From NCBI GenBank assembly GCA_934437985.1, contig CAKSBI010000006.1, positions 1 through 64,000 of the forward strand: a DNA stretch of 64,000 bases. The letters are read 5' to 3'. Below are positions 8,655 to 17,092 of this stretch, piece after piece. The notes beneath the pieces were generated by a model that had not been told where the DNA came from, ran no database searches, and was given only the letters and a program-made list of their open reading frames with translations. Position 1 is the stretch's first letter. Every line of letters begins with the position of its first letter. The stretch is from an uncultured Lachnospiraceae bacterium. GTDB taxonomy: Bacteria; Bacillota; Clostridia; Lachnospirales; Lachnospiraceae. Both the position numbers and the translations under genes were made by a program.

Positions 8655-8700
8655 TATTAAAATATATATGAGAAATGAAGAGTATTAGGAGGAGATTATT

Positions 8701-9540
8701 ATGAAAAGAAAAATGATAGCTGTGTTAATGTCTTTGTGTGTTGCAGCAGGACTTGTGTATTCCTCACCTGTGGGTGCTGCAATTAGTGAAACTATAAGTT
8801 CTGATGGGACAGTAAACGGTTCCGGGGATATACCGTCAGCAGCCGGAATGGCAACTACCCCTGTTACGGATCAGGGGATTACGGCAACGCAGAATCCTGA
8901 TGCGTCAGCAGGCTCTGATACGTCAACAAAGCCAACACCGGATGCATCAAAAGCAACGACTGCCCCTGCATCTGACCAGGGAATTAACGTAAATAACACA
9001 CCGGCACCTACGCAGATTCCGATTCTGTATCCGGATGCTTCACCAACTCCGGCTCCGTCAGCAACACCGGTACCTGTTCCGGCTGCGGGGACTGCTGCCA
9101 GGGCAGTTGGTAAAAAGCTTTCATATTCGGTAACTGTTAATTCAAAAGGAACAGCGGCCGTAACGGTCAGCAGGGTTCGTAATAAGAATATTAAGTCTGT
9201 TGTGATTCCGACAACTGTTACTATTGCAGGTAAGGAGTACAAAGTTACAAAGATTGCCCCGAAAGCATTTTACGGATGCACTAAGCTACGACAGGTAACC
9301 ATAGGTACCAATATTAAGACGATCGGTAAGAATTCTTTCGGTAATTGCAGGAAGCTTAAGAAGGTTGTTATCACATCAGCCAAAGTAACCGCAGTTGGAA
9401 AGAATGCATTTGCAAAGACGGCATCTAATATGAAAGTGTATATTCCTAAGAAGAATTATAAAGCATATAAGAATAAACTGGTGGGAGCAGGTATTGGAAA
9501 GAATGTGACATATAAAAAGATTCTGGTATTAGATATGTAA
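8701..9540 (+). CDS. Secreted leucine-rich-repeat protein with Thr/Pro-rich linker
   Basis: The 279-aa protein has a signal peptide (about residues 1-26, ending VGAA). A low-complexity linker of Ala, Thr, Pro and Asp follows to about residue 135, with repeated PAPT/TPAPS-like units. The C-terminal LRR_5 domain shows SVVIPTTVTIAGKEYKVTKI, APKAFYGCTKLRQVTIG, IGKNSFGNCRKLKKVVI and VGKNAFA. The architecture is that of a surface-exposed binding module on a flexible, possibly glycosylated stalk, but no wall anchor is visible. AGGAGG precedes the start. It lies 46 bp after the BIG2 protein and is probably co-transcribed with it. Confidence 0.8.
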   Translation: MKRKMIAVLMSLCVAAGLVYSSPVGAAISETISSDGTVNGSGDIPSAAGMATTPVTDQGITATQNPDASAGSDTSTKPTPDASKATTAPASDQGINVNNTPAPTQIPILYPDASPTPAPSATPVPVPAAGTAARAVGKKLSYSVTVNSKGTAAVTVSRVRNKNIKSVVIPTTVTIAGKEYKVTKIAPKAFYGCTKLRQVTIGTNIKTIGKNSFGNCRKLKKVVITSAKVTAVGKNAFAKTASNMKVYIPKKNYKAYKNKLVGAGIGKNVTYKKILVLDM

Positions 9541-9546
9541 CCTAGC

Positions 9547-9702
9547 ATAACGATTTTTAATTAACTGGACTTTATTACTTGTCTATTTTCGCGATTGTAC
9601 TATCCTAAAAGCCTCAGCGTAGCCCGCTACGCCTGCGTTTTTAGGATAGCACACTCACAAAAATATTCAGCGTAAAAAGTCCGGTTATTAAGAAATCGTT
9701 AT
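9547..9702. repeat. 156-bp palindromic MITE-like element
   Basis: The ends form imperfect terminal inverted repeats of about 27 bp (ATAACGATTT then TTAATTAACTGGACTTT on the left, with about 22 matches to the reverse complement of the right end). Inside, CTATCCTAAAA (9600-9610) pairs perfectly with 9639-9649, and GCGTAGC (9617-9623) pairs with GCTACGC (9626-9632) across a 2-nt loop. Nearly the whole element can fold into one long hairpin. No ORF is present. It sits between two co-directional genes and could also stop transcription. MITE or REP-like repeat is the best reading; copies elsewhere would be needed to prove it. Confidence 0.65.
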
Positions 9703-9729
9703 ACTGGACACTGGTGAAGGGAAGTAATA

Positions 9730-10698
9730 ATGATGGATGAGAAAAAAAGATTTTTCAGACCGGGACTGCATGCGGCGCTGATAGTTTTTGTGGTAGTAAT
9801 TGCCGCAATGCTTACTGTATTTGCATATGCACAGTATTATCTTGGAATGTGGGGACTTCTGATAACTGAATTGGGAGTTTTTCTGATTGCACTTGCAGGA
9901 ATGTGGGTATTTAATGTTGATTTTAAGGTTGCTGTTCCTGTAAGACGGCCGGGACTCAGGCAGATAACAGGAACACTTCTGGTGTGGGCCGGGACATACC
10001 TGGTTGTATTAGTGCTCACGCTTCTGATGTTCTGTTTTTTCCCGGATGGAATTAGTGTGAGTGAGAGCCTTGCAGATTTTTTTAACAGCTGGCCGGTTGT
10101 TCCAACAATATTAATGATAGGTGTTATGCCGGCAATATGTGAAGAGATGCTTCACAGGGGATTTCTTATGAACTGTGTATGGAATACAGTAAGAAACCGT
10201 GTAGGAACATGTGTTATAGTTGGCGTATTATTTGGAATTAACCATATGGATCCATACCGCTTCCTGCCAACAGCAATTCTTGGCGGTGTTATGGCATATG
10301 TGCTGATTGAGACTAACAACTTTTTGTATAATATGCTGTTCCATTTTGCCAATAATACAATTATTGAAGTACTTAGCCTTGCACTTGGAGGCAGCGGCTC
10401 GTCTGATATTTCAGCAGATAAGATGGCAGATATCGTGCCTTTGGGATTTGCGACATATCTGATCATAGGATGTGCTGCCCCGCTGTTAATTCTTGTAGGT
10501 GTTATGCTGCTGCAGGGACTTGACAGAGTGAAGGGCTGGGGAAAGACTAAGATAATCGTATCCATTGTTGTAGCAGCCGGTATAGGATTAGCCATGCTTG
10601 TTATAGGTATGCTTATAATGATTGTATATATGCTTAATGGAAGCTTTGATAATATGCAGCTGCAGATGGGGCAGTCACTGCTGTTTATGTTTGGATAA
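9730..10698 (+). CDS. CPBP-family intramembrane metalloprotease
   Basis: The 322-aa protein has about eight hydrophobic segments. The CPBP (Abi/CAAX protease and bacteriocin-processing) signature is present: E138-E139-M-L-H-R143, the second motif FGINHMDPYRFLPT with its His, and FHFANN with the third conserved His and Asn. Members are glutamate/zinc intramembrane proteases that process membrane peptides or provide bacteriocin self-immunity. The length is a little above usual because of an extra C-terminal hairpin of membrane helices. No bacteriocin gene is adjacent, so a housekeeping role is as likely. AGGGAAG lies near the start. Confidence 0.88.
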   Translation: MMDEKKRFFRPGLHAALIVFVVVIAAMLTVFAYAQYYLGMWGLLITELGVFLIALAGMWVFNVDFKVAVPVRRPGLRQITGTLLVWAGTYLVVLVLTLLMFCFFPDGISVSESLADFFNSWPVVPTILMIGVMPAICEEMLHRGFLMNCVWNTVRNRVGTCVIVGVLFGINHMDPYRFLPTAILGGVMAYVLIETNNFLYNMLFHFANNTIIEVLSLALGGSGSSDISADKMADIVPLGFATYLIIGCAAPLLILVGVMLLQGLDRVKGWGKTKIIVSIVVAAGIGLAMLVIGMLIMIVYMLNGSFDNMQLQMGQSLLFMFG

Positions 10699-10747
10699 AA
10701 GTATCATACAGGGAACGTATGTTCTTGATGCGTGCGGAGGTTTTTGT

Positions 10748-11704
10748 ATGTCAGATATCAGGTTATATATGGCACCTATGGAAGGACTTACGGTACATAC
10801 ATTTAGAAATATATGGAATAAGTTTTATGGTGGTGCAGATAAGCTGTTTACACCATTTATTGCAGCTGAAGGCAGCCGTAAGATGAAGAGCAGGGAGGTC
10901 AGGGATATCCTTCCTGAGAATAATGGGGGACTTTTTGTTGTCCCACAGATAATATCCAATAATGCGGATAATTTTATAAGATTTGCAAGGCTTATCCATG
11001 AATACGGTTATGATGAAGTTAACCTTAACCTTGGATGTCCGTCCGGTACGGTTGTGGCTAAGCATAAGGGTTCAGGCTTTCTTGGGGAGCCGGGGCTTCT
11101 TGATGAATTCCTTGACAGGGTATATGCGGCACTTCCTGATATGAGGGTGTCTGTAAAGACAAGGATAGGTCTTAATGACCCGGAAGAGATATATGGGCTT
11201 ATGGATATATTTAACAGGTATCCGATATCAGAGCTTATAGTTCATCCAAGGATACGCACGGATTATTACAGGCATGACCCGAGAATGGAATATTTTGATC
11301 ATGTGTACAGGAACAGCAGGAGTCCGGTGTGCTATAATGGTAATATTTATACAAAAAATGATTATGACAGGCTTGTGGAAATGTATCCGGATATTACGGC
11401 AATTATGCTTGGCAGGGGGCTTATCCGTAATCCTGCATTGATCGGAATGCTCCGTGGAACCGTGGATAAGACGGATCCTGTTACTCTTAAGGAGTATCAT
11501 GACAGCATTTATTATGAATACAGGAACACAATTGACACCGAAAGGGTTGTTGTCTATAAGATGAAAGAGATATGGTGTTATATGCTTGATCTTTTTGAGG
11601 ATGACGGGACTTATAGAAGGCTTCTTAACAGAGCCGGTAATCTTGCAGATTACAGTGTATTTGCCGGAAGAATATTCAGGGAATGCAGTCTGAAGGAATT
11701 TTAA
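10748..11704 (+). CDS. dus: tRNA-dihydrouridine synthase
   Basis: The 318-aa flavoprotein reduces specific uridines in the tRNA D-loop using NADPH. The TIM-barrel signatures are intact: YMAPMEGLT at the N-terminus (FMN site), LNLGCPSGTV with the catalytic proton-donor Cys97, VKTRIG, ELIVHPR, CYNGNI and IMLGRGLIRNP. The start at 10748 is chosen because GGAGG lies 6-7 nt before it; a longer frame extends back into the CPBP gene without a ribosome site. It overlaps nothing and is followed within 15 bp by a wHTH gene, so the two are probably co-transcribed. Confidence 0.93.
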   Translation: MSDIRLYMAPMEGLTVHTFRNIWNKFYGGADKLFTPFIAAEGSRKMKSREVRDILPENNGGLFVVPQIISNNADNFIRFARLIHEYGYDEVNLNLGCPSGTVVAKHKGSGFLGEPGLLDEFLDRVYAALPDMRVSVKTRIGLNDPEEIYGLMDIFNRYPISELIVHPRIRTDYYRHDPRMEYFDHVYRNSRSPVCYNGNIYTKNDYDRLVEMYPDITAIMLGRGLIRNPALIGMLRGTVDKTDPVTLKEYHDSIYYEYRNTIDTERVVVYKMKEIWCYMLDLFEDDGTYRRLLNRAGNLADYSVFAGRIFRECSLKEF

Positions 11705-11719
11705 TGCCGGAGGGTGATC

Positions 11720-12475
11720 ATGGATGGTATTGAAAGAATGATATATGCGGCTATATGCAGCCATAATGGAATTAAAGCAAAAGATATCGGCAGGCTTACC
11801 GGGCAGCCAAAGAGTGTGATTAATCATTATCTGTACAGGTCATCATATATAGGTGAGCTTTGCTATATTGATAAGGACTACAAATGGCATGGACTTATAA
11901 GGCAGGCAAGACCCCATGAGGGGCTGGGCATGTTTTCGGGATATTATTCGACCGTAAAGATATTCATGGAGCTTTCCGGGGAGGAATGGTTTGAACAGCT
12001 TAAAGAAGGCTGTGGTGATATTGGGCGTAATCTTAACAACGAAAGAGGGTTATTCCATTCATTTTTTGACTGCCATGATACAATGGTGTCATTATTTGAT
12101 GATTTAAGGGGCAATGTTAATTATGATGACTGGGAGATAGTGTTTGAACTCCGTATAAAAAAATCAGGACGTATAAGAATATATGCAGATGTGCTTGTTA
12201 TTACGGAATGCTATGTGTTCTCACTTGAGTTTAAGATGAAGGATGTACTTGAGGATGATGATGTCAGCCAGGCAGCAAAATATAATGAGTATCTTGAAGT
12301 GTTGTTTGGAGCCGGCTATGAGATAATATCAGGTCTGGTGCTTACAAAAGCAACAGACCTGTATGAATACGTTTCTTTTGGAAAGGGCTCGGCTGAGCTT
12401 CCGGTGTGCTCAGGGGATATGCTTTTTAACATATTTAATGAGTATCTTGGCTTTTTTGACCGGGATGTGGAATGA
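11720..12475 (+). CDS. Winged-helix/PD-(D/E)XK-like protein, unknown function
   Basis: The 251-aa protein begins with a helix-turn-helix-like region (about residues 5-60, with AICSHNGIKAKDIGRLTG then SVINHYLY and a wing with WHGL). At about residues 155-180 it has the spacing of a PD-(D/E)XK nuclease core: D in IYADVLVI, then E and K in FSLEFKMK. A Q-x3-Y helix in SQAAKYNEYL follows, as in many of these nucleases. I do not recognise a named family. A restriction- or repair-type DNA enzyme or a nuclease-fold regulator are both possible. ATG 11720 with GGAGGG is preferred to GTG 11714. Its last 41 bp overlap the end of lgt on the other strand. Confidence 0.6.
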   Translation: MDGIERMIYAAICSHNGIKAKDIGRLTGQPKSVINHYLYRSSYIGELCYIDKDYKWHGLIRQARPHEGLGMFSGYYSTVKIFMELSGEEWFEQLKEGCGDIGRNLNNERGLFHSFFDCHDTMVSLFDDLRGNVNYDDWEIVFELRIKKSGRIRIYADVLVITECYVFSLEFKMKDVLEDDDVSQAAKYNEYLEVLFGAGYEIISGLVLTKATDLYEYVSFGKGSAELPVCSGDMLFNIFNEYLGFFDRDVE

Positions 12476-13196
12476 AGAATAAAGCAATTCCGAGTATCAG
12501 TATGAATATTGATATGAACTGCGAGGTTGATAAAATGCCTATTGTACCACGGTGGTCATTTCTGAACATCTCAATAACTGAACGACCGATACTGTACATG
12601 ATGAGGTATAACGCACCGCATCTTCCGTCCGGGCGTTCTTTTTTTGCATATAAGAACAGCAGACCTGCCATTATAAAGCATCCGGCACTTGAAAACAGCT
12701 GGGTTGGATATAATGGTACTCCATTCGGTGCATAATCTGAATGTGAAAAAGTAACACCGATAAATGAGTCTGTCTCACGGCCGTAGCAGCAGCCGGCAAG
12801 GAAGCAGCCTATTCTCCCGAATCCCTGTGCAATTGCAACACTCGGAAGTACAAGGTCAAAGTACTTCCAGAAGGATATCTTACGCAGCTTTGTATACAGA
12901 CTGGCAACCAGGGTGCCGCCGATAATCCCGCCATATACTACAAATCCATCAGAACCCAGGGTTCCTATAGGATTATTGATAAAGCTTTTCCATTCAACGA
13001 TACAATAGAGTATTTTTGCTGATGCCATTCCGGCTATAACACATATAAAAGTAAGGTTATACACCTCATCCGGTGACAGGCCCTTATATTTTGCATGATG
13101 TACACCGGCAGCGAGGGCGCATAAGATACCAATTGCAATCATAAGGCCATAACCGTGGACCGTAAGCGGCCCTATCGTTAATATATCGTTATACAT
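12435..13196 (-). CDS. lgt: Prolipoprotein diacylglyceryl transferase
   Basis: The 253-aa membrane enzyme transfers diacylglycerol from phosphatidylglycerol to the lipobox Cys of prelipoproteins. Lgt features are present: VHGYGLMIAIG at the first helix, VYGGIIGG, and the signature GFGRIGCFLAGCCYGRETDS with the essential Arg128 and, unusually, Cys in place of the usual Asn in GRIGNF. YPTQLF and the late RSVIEMFRND Arg/Glu helix are also there. The start at 13196 has GGAGG upstream; the longer frame to 13262 lacks a ribosome site and covers a leader hairpin. A lipoprotein of the YtfQ type (55185) would be one substrate. Confidence 0.92.
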   Translation of the reverse strand: MYNDILTIGPLTVHGYGLMIAIGILCALAAGVHHAKYKGLSPDEVYNLTFICVIAGMASAKILYCIVEWKSFINNPIGTLGSDGFVVYGGIIGGTLVASLYTKLRKISFWKYFDLVLPSVAIAQGFGRIGCFLAGCCYGRETDSFIGVTFSHSDYAPNGVPLYPTQLFSSAGCFIMAGLLFLYAKKERPDGRCGALYLIMYSIGRSVIEMFRNDHRGTIGILSTSQFISIFILILGIALFFIPHPGQKSQDTH

Positions 13197-13235
13197 ATCT
13201 GTATTCCTCCGTTGGTTATTACTGTATGGATCAAA

Positions 13236-13257
13236 GTCGGGGGCTTTTGACCCCGAC
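13236..13257 (-). promoter_or_regulatory. Stem-loop in the lgt 5' leader
   Basis: GTCGGGG / CCCCGAC form a 7-bp GC-rich stem with a loop containing TTTTG, just downstream of the predicted lgt transcription start and about 30 nt before the ribosome site. It may protect the 5' end of the mRNA. No U-run follows, so it is unlikely to terminate. Confidence 0.4.
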
Positions 13258-13260
13258 ATC

Positions 13261-13289
13261 ATTATATAAGATTACAAAAAAAAAGACAA
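13261..13289 (-). promoter_or_regulatory. Promoter of lgt
   Basis: On the minus strand TTGTCT (13284-13289) and a perfect TATAAT (13261-13266) are 17 bp apart, with a run of T in the spacer. The transcript would start about 55 nt before the lgt start codon. Confidence 0.7.
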
Positions 13290-13355
13290 TAGTACAGTTT
13301 ATGGTGCATAATGAAATGGATTTGCTGTGCATAATAACATTGAGGTGATTATTGT

Positions 13356-14300
13356 ATGGAAAATATATCAAAAAAATACGATGTTATTATAGCAGGTGGT
13401 GGTGTTGCAGGTCTTACAGCAGCGATATATACGGCAAGGGCAGGCAGGTCGGTCATTGTTCTTGAGGCCGGGTATCATGGTGGACAGATAGTAAATGCCG
13501 GTTCGGTAGAAAACTATCCCGGCATAAGGAGAATACCGGGCTTTGAGCTTGCACAGAATGTATATGAACAGGCAGTGGCCCTTGGGGCTGAATGTGTGCA
13601 TGAACGTGTGATACAGGTTGTAAAACAAAACAGTGGAGAATTTGAAGTAATAACGGATGGTGATAAGAGGCGTACTGCGGGGGCAGTAATTATAGCGACC
13701 GGTACTGCAGCAAAGACTTTGGACATTCCGGGCGAAGAAAAGTTTAAGGGAAAGGGCGTGTCATACTGCGGAACATGTGACGGCGGCTTTTATAAGGGCA
13801 GGACGGTTGCAGTGGCAGGTGGAGGTAATTCGGCACTTGGTGAGGCACTTCATTTATCAGAAATATGTGACAGGGTATACCTGATACACAGACGGGACAG
13901 CTTCAGGGCGGAGGCGCACCTGATTAGTCTCGCTGAGAAAAAGGATAATATTGAATGCATTATGAATAGCAGTATAGAGGCTGTTAATGGCAGTGATGTG
14001 GTTGAAGCAATAGAGGTTTCTGATAATGGCAAACCGGATGGCAGGAACAGGATGATAGACGTCTCGTGTCTGTTTGTTTCAATCGGCTATGAACCTAAGA
14101 ATAAAGTTTTTGCCGGACTTATAGAGCTTGACCGGGATGGGTATGTGGCTGTCGGTGAAAATTGCCATACATCATGTGAAGGTGTATATGCTGCGGGGGA
14201 CTGCCGTGTAAAAAAGGTCAGGCAGCTTGTTACCGCTGTGGCGGATGGGGCAGTATCGGCAATAGAGGCATGTGAATATGTGAGACAATTACATGCATAG
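13356..14300 (+). CDS. trxB: Thioredoxin reductase
   Basis: The 314-aa FAD/NADPH protein passes electrons from NADPH to thioredoxin. Visible motifs are the FAD-binding IIAGGGVAGLTAAIY, GGQIVNAG, the ATG stretch IIATGTAAK, the redox pair Cys138-Gly-Thr-Cys141 followed by DGGFYKG, the NADP-binding VAGGGNSALGEA and the second FAD motif GVYAAGDCR. The length is typical for the low-molecular-weight class. No thioredoxin gene is next to it. GAGGTGATT precedes the ATG. It is divergent from lgt and separated from the next operon by a promoter region. Confidence 0.94.
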   Translation: MENISKKYDVIIAGGGVAGLTAAIYTARAGRSVIVLEAGYHGGQIVNAGSVENYPGIRRIPGFELAQNVYEQAVALGAECVHERVIQVVKQNSGEFEVITDGDKRRTAGAVIIATGTAAKTLDIPGEEKFKGKGVSYCGTCDGGFYKGRTVAVAGGGNSALGEALHLSEICDRVYLIHRRDSFRAEAHLISLAEKKDNIECIMNSSIEAVNGSDVVEAIEVSDNGKPDGRNRMIDVSCLFVSIGYEPKNKVFAGLIELDRDGYVAVGENCHTSCEGVYAAGDCRVKKVRQLVTAVADGAVSAIEACEYVRQLHA

Positions 14301-14325
14301 AAAAGCATGAAATTGAAGTCAGAGG

Positions 14326-14413
14326 TTGCGCGATGGTATATATATGTTGTATTATATAAATGCTGGTAAAATTGGATTATATACCAAAATATTGTTAAGT
14401 TATTAACAATATT
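14326..14413 (+). promoter_or_regulatory. Promoter and perfect inverted repeat before the GT-C operon
   Basis: TTGCGC (14326-14331) and TATTAT (14350-14355), 18 bp apart, form a plausible promoter. Downstream, AATATTGTTAA-GTTA-TTAACAATATT (14388-14413) is a perfect 11-bp inverted repeat just before the ribosome site. It could be a repressor operator or an RNA hairpin gating translation of the first membrane gene. Confidence 0.55.
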
Positions 14414-14439
14414 ATAACAAGATGAAAGGAGTCGCGGTT

Positions 14440-15396
14440 ATGGCGGAATTTTTGGGGGAACTTGGCGGCGTGCTGATGATTGCCCTGATAGTAATATTAT
14501 TCTTCAGGTTTTTGATGGATATAGGTGTTGATAAGAGTGGGGTATGCAGGAAGAGGATAACAGGTTTTGCACTTCCTGCCCTTATGCTTGCATTATTGCA
14601 ATTAATGTTTGGGGCATTGTATTGTAACTTTGTGGGTGGTTCGGGAACGGTATTTGATGTTAATGCTATCTGGACGATGAGCCCTGTATCTGATACACAT
14701 GAGCTTGTAACTTCATATTCATTTTCGTATGTATCACAAAAAGGAGCCATGCCGTTATATTATATTCTTTCAGGAGTGTTTGCAGGCGTATTGTATGAAA
14801 TGTATGACCAATGCGCCCTGTACATAAGCATGTTGTCAGGAATTGTTACATATGCAGCGCTGGGGCTGATCATTGCAAGAGATAATTCCGGGGATGATGG
14901 GGATAAGAGAACCAGGCAGTTATATACATTGCTTATCTGTCTGCCCGGAAGTGTATTTTTGTTCCTGCCGTCATCATTTGCGGCAGGTATGGCACTGTTT
15001 AGTGTGTTCCTTCTGGTATGGAATGGGGGCAGATGTGGAAAAGCCGGCAAGGTGGCGTCGCTGGCCATAGCGCTGCTGTGCCTTGCTACACATTTGGTGG
15101 GAATATGTGCAGCAGCGGTATATATTGCCGGATGTCTGCCAGGGGCTGATGATAAGTGGTCAGGCATAAGGGATATTGCCGTGACTGCCCTTGCACAGCT
15201 GATGTATATTATTATATGTGGAGTTAATGGCTGGGGGTCGGTTCCGGAATATATCATTATATATGGTGTTGTATTCATTCTTGGAATTAACAGGCTGAAG
15301 CTTAATATTAACCATGCTGTGATGACATTTGTCTGTCTGCTTATGGCACTTATAAGCGGTTTCTGGCTTGTTGGAATGATGGCAGGAGTAATGTAA
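14440..15396 (+). CDS. Polytopic membrane protein of the mannosyltransferase operon
   Basis: The 318-aa protein has about nine hydrophobic helices and few charged loops. One larger external loop (about residues 65-105) is rich in Ser, Thr and aromatic residues, and a DDGDKRTRQ loop lies mid-protein. The size and topology resemble the C-terminal half of GT-C glycosyltransferases, but I see no catalytic Asp motif. It is encoded 16 bp before a PIG-V-like mannosyltransferase, suggesting a partner or accessory subunit. ATG 14440 follows AAAGGAG by 8 nt, so it is preferred to the upstream ATG 14422. No named family recognised. Confidence 0.6.
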   Translation: MAEFLGELGGVLMIALIVILFFRFLMDIGVDKSGVCRKRITGFALPALMLALLQLMFGALYCNFVGGSGTVFDVNAIWTMSPVSDTHELVTSYSFSYVSQKGAMPLYYILSGVFAGVLYEMYDQCALYISMLSGIVTYAALGLIIARDNSGDDGDKRTRQLYTLLICLPGSVFLFLPSSFAAGMALFSVFLLVWNGGRCGKAGKVASLAIALLCLATHLVGICAAAVYIAGCLPGADDKWSGIRDIAVTALAQLMYIIICGVNGWGSVPEYIIIYGVVFILGINRLKLNINHAVMTFVCLLMALISGFWLVGMMAGVM

Positions 15397-15412
15397 GGGG
15401 GGATATGGCGTA

Positions 15413-16546
15413 ATGGAGAATAAGATATCAGTATTTAAGAATAAGAAGGTAATGTTGTATGCCGGGCTGTTCATTTCAGCCATAGTAATCCACTGGCTTA
15501 TTATGGGACTTACATTTTTCCTGCTTAAGAATGTTAATGGAGTGGAAGGCGGACTGTTTGCGTATTTTTATGAAAAGTACATAGGGTGTGGTGATACACC
15601 GCATTATATTAATATCGCAGCACATGGATATTACGGGACCGGTGAGTATGCCAACCAGATAGTTTTTTATCCGCTGTATCCACTGCTTATGAAGATAGCT
15701 GCATTTGTGGTGCGTGATTATTTTGTGGCAGGTGTACTGGTCTCAAATGTGTGTCTTGGTGTATCGGCGTGTTTTCTGTACAGGCTTACCGCCCATGAGC
15801 TTGGACGGGAAGAGGCTGTGGACAGTGTTGCAATATATATGGTATATCCGTTTGGTGTGTTTCTCGTATCTGTATTTACGGAAAGCCTGTTTATAATGCT
15901 TGTTCTTATGTGTCTTACATATCTTAAGGAGAAAAAGTGGCTTATTGCCGGCATAGTTGGAATGCTTGCAGCACTCTCAAGGTCACAAGGTATAGCGCTG
16001 TTCGTTCCGGCAGTATATGAGGCAATTGTCTATATGGTGGAGCAAAAGAAGTTTAAGGTGAAGTGCCTTCCTGTATGCCTGGTGCCTGCAGGAACATTTA
16101 TATACCTTTTAATTAATAAGATTGTCCAGGGGGACTGGTTTGCTTTTGTTGCACACGAAGAGGCTGAACCATGGTATAATACGTCACACTGGATTTCGGA
16201 TAATCTTACCCAGCATTATAATATGGCTATGGAGCAGGGTTCCCTTTCATATATCATCTACTGGGTACAGCTGTTTTTGTATTTCTTTGCAGTAGTGGCA
16301 TTGCTGTATGGATTATACAGGGGGATAAGTGCTTCTGTTATTGCGTTCGGTGGTGCCTATATATTCCTCTCATATCTTCATGGATGGCTGATAAGCGGGC
16401 CGAGATATATGATGGGATGTGTGACACTGTATATTGTATATGCATCGATTAAGAACCGGTATATAAAGGGTGCTGTAATGGTTATATGTGCGATACTTAC
16501 TATATTTTATACGCTTGCCTCCTGGCAGGGTCATGCGATTATGTAG
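15413..16546 (+). CDS. PIG-V-like GT-C mannosyltransferase
   Basis: The 377-aa membrane protein has about nine or ten helices. It shows the landmarks of the bacterial PIG-V/GPI-mannosyltransferase II-like family: CGDTPHYINIAAHGYYG after the first helix (the D-x2-H-Y type catalytic loop), IVFYPLYPLL, FTESLFIM, and AALSRSQGIALFVP. In the family, a dolichyl- or polyprenyl-phosphate sugar donates a mannosyl residue outside the membrane. It is flanked by two small membrane proteins in the same operon. The acceptor is unknown; a cell-surface glycolipid or glycoprotein is likely. A run of G just upstream serves as ribosome site. Confidence 0.8.
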   Translation: MENKISVFKNKKVMLYAGLFISAIVIHWLIMGLTFFLLKNVNGVEGGLFAYFYEKYIGCGDTPHYINIAAHGYYGTGEYANQIVFYPLYPLLMKIAAFVVRDYFVAGVLVSNVCLGVSACFLYRLTAHELGREEAVDSVAIYMVYPFGVFLVSVFTESLFIMLVLMCLTYLKEKKWLIAGIVGMLAALSRSQGIALFVPAVYEAIVYMVEQKKFKVKCLPVCLVPAGTFIYLLINKIVQGDWFAFVAHEEAEPWYNTSHWISDNLTQHYNMAMEQGSLSYIIYWVQLFLYFFAVVALLYGLYRGISASVIAFGGAYIFLSYLHGWLISGPRYMMGCVTLYIVYASIKNRYIKGAVMVICAILTIFYTLASWQGHAIM

Positions 16547-16563
16547 ATGGGGAGGTTAGTCTG

Positions 16564-17004
16564 ATGACAGCTGGTAAACAAAAGGAAAGGTTAAAAGGAC
16601 TGCTTATATTTATGCTGGCATTATTAGCTGTATATGCGCTGCTGACACTGGCAATGGCAGTTATGTTTGAATACTATATGGTATCAACAAGTGGTGGAAG
16701 TATTATATTCTCATTGTCCATGAGCTGGCAGATCATGCTGTTTGCGGCAGAATTAATAACGATTATTGTGCAGATTATTTTTCTTGTGCGCACAATGAAG
16801 AATAAGAAGACAGGTAATTACAGGGTGATACTGTATGCCGGCATTGCTGCGGCAGCAATGGCATCAGCCGCGTATATAATGCTGGTAGTATTTCAGGGAT
16901 TTACAGTTAATCCTGCAGCAGTATTTCTGGTGTATGCATTACTGATCACTGCAGTCAGGGCCGTTCTGCTCCCGACCGCTATAAAGAGGTATATTTATTC
17001 TTGA
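16564..17004 (+). CDS. Small four-helix membrane protein of the mannosyltransferase operon
   Basis: The 146-aa product has four hydrophobic helices (about residues 12-34, 51-72, 85-105 and 112-135) separated by short basic loops such as RTMKNKKTGNYR. No family was recognised. It begins 17 bp after the mannosyltransferase stop with GGGGAGG upstream; an in-frame start further up inside the previous gene lacks a ribosome site. Operon position suggests a helper in glycolipid assembly, but this is inference only. Confidence 0.6.
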   Translation: MTAGKQKERLKGLLIFMLALLAVYALLTLAMAVMFEYYMVSTSGGSIIFSLSMSWQIMLFAAELITIIVQIIFLVRTMKNKKTGNYRVILYAGIAAAAMASAAYIMLVVFQGFTVNPAAVFLVYALLITAVRAVLLPTAIKRYIYS

Positions 17005-17029
17005 TTTTGAAGTGAGATAATATTATAAT
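17001..17029 (+). promoter_or_regulatory. Promoter of the GH10 xylanase gene
   Basis: TTGATT (17001-17006) and a perfect TATAAT (17024-17029) have a 17-bp spacer. The -35 box overlaps the stop codon of the preceding gene. A 60-nt AT-rich leader follows before GAGGAGGG and the ATG at 17093. Confidence 0.7.
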
Positions 17030-17092
17030 ATATTATAGCTGTATACATATGATATTGTGTAGCAGATATATTAAATGAGGAGGGTTTATATT

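Noticed and set aside
12472-12735. Small plus-strand gene after the wHTH gene
   Set aside because: It lies entirely within lgt on the other strand and has no ribosome site.
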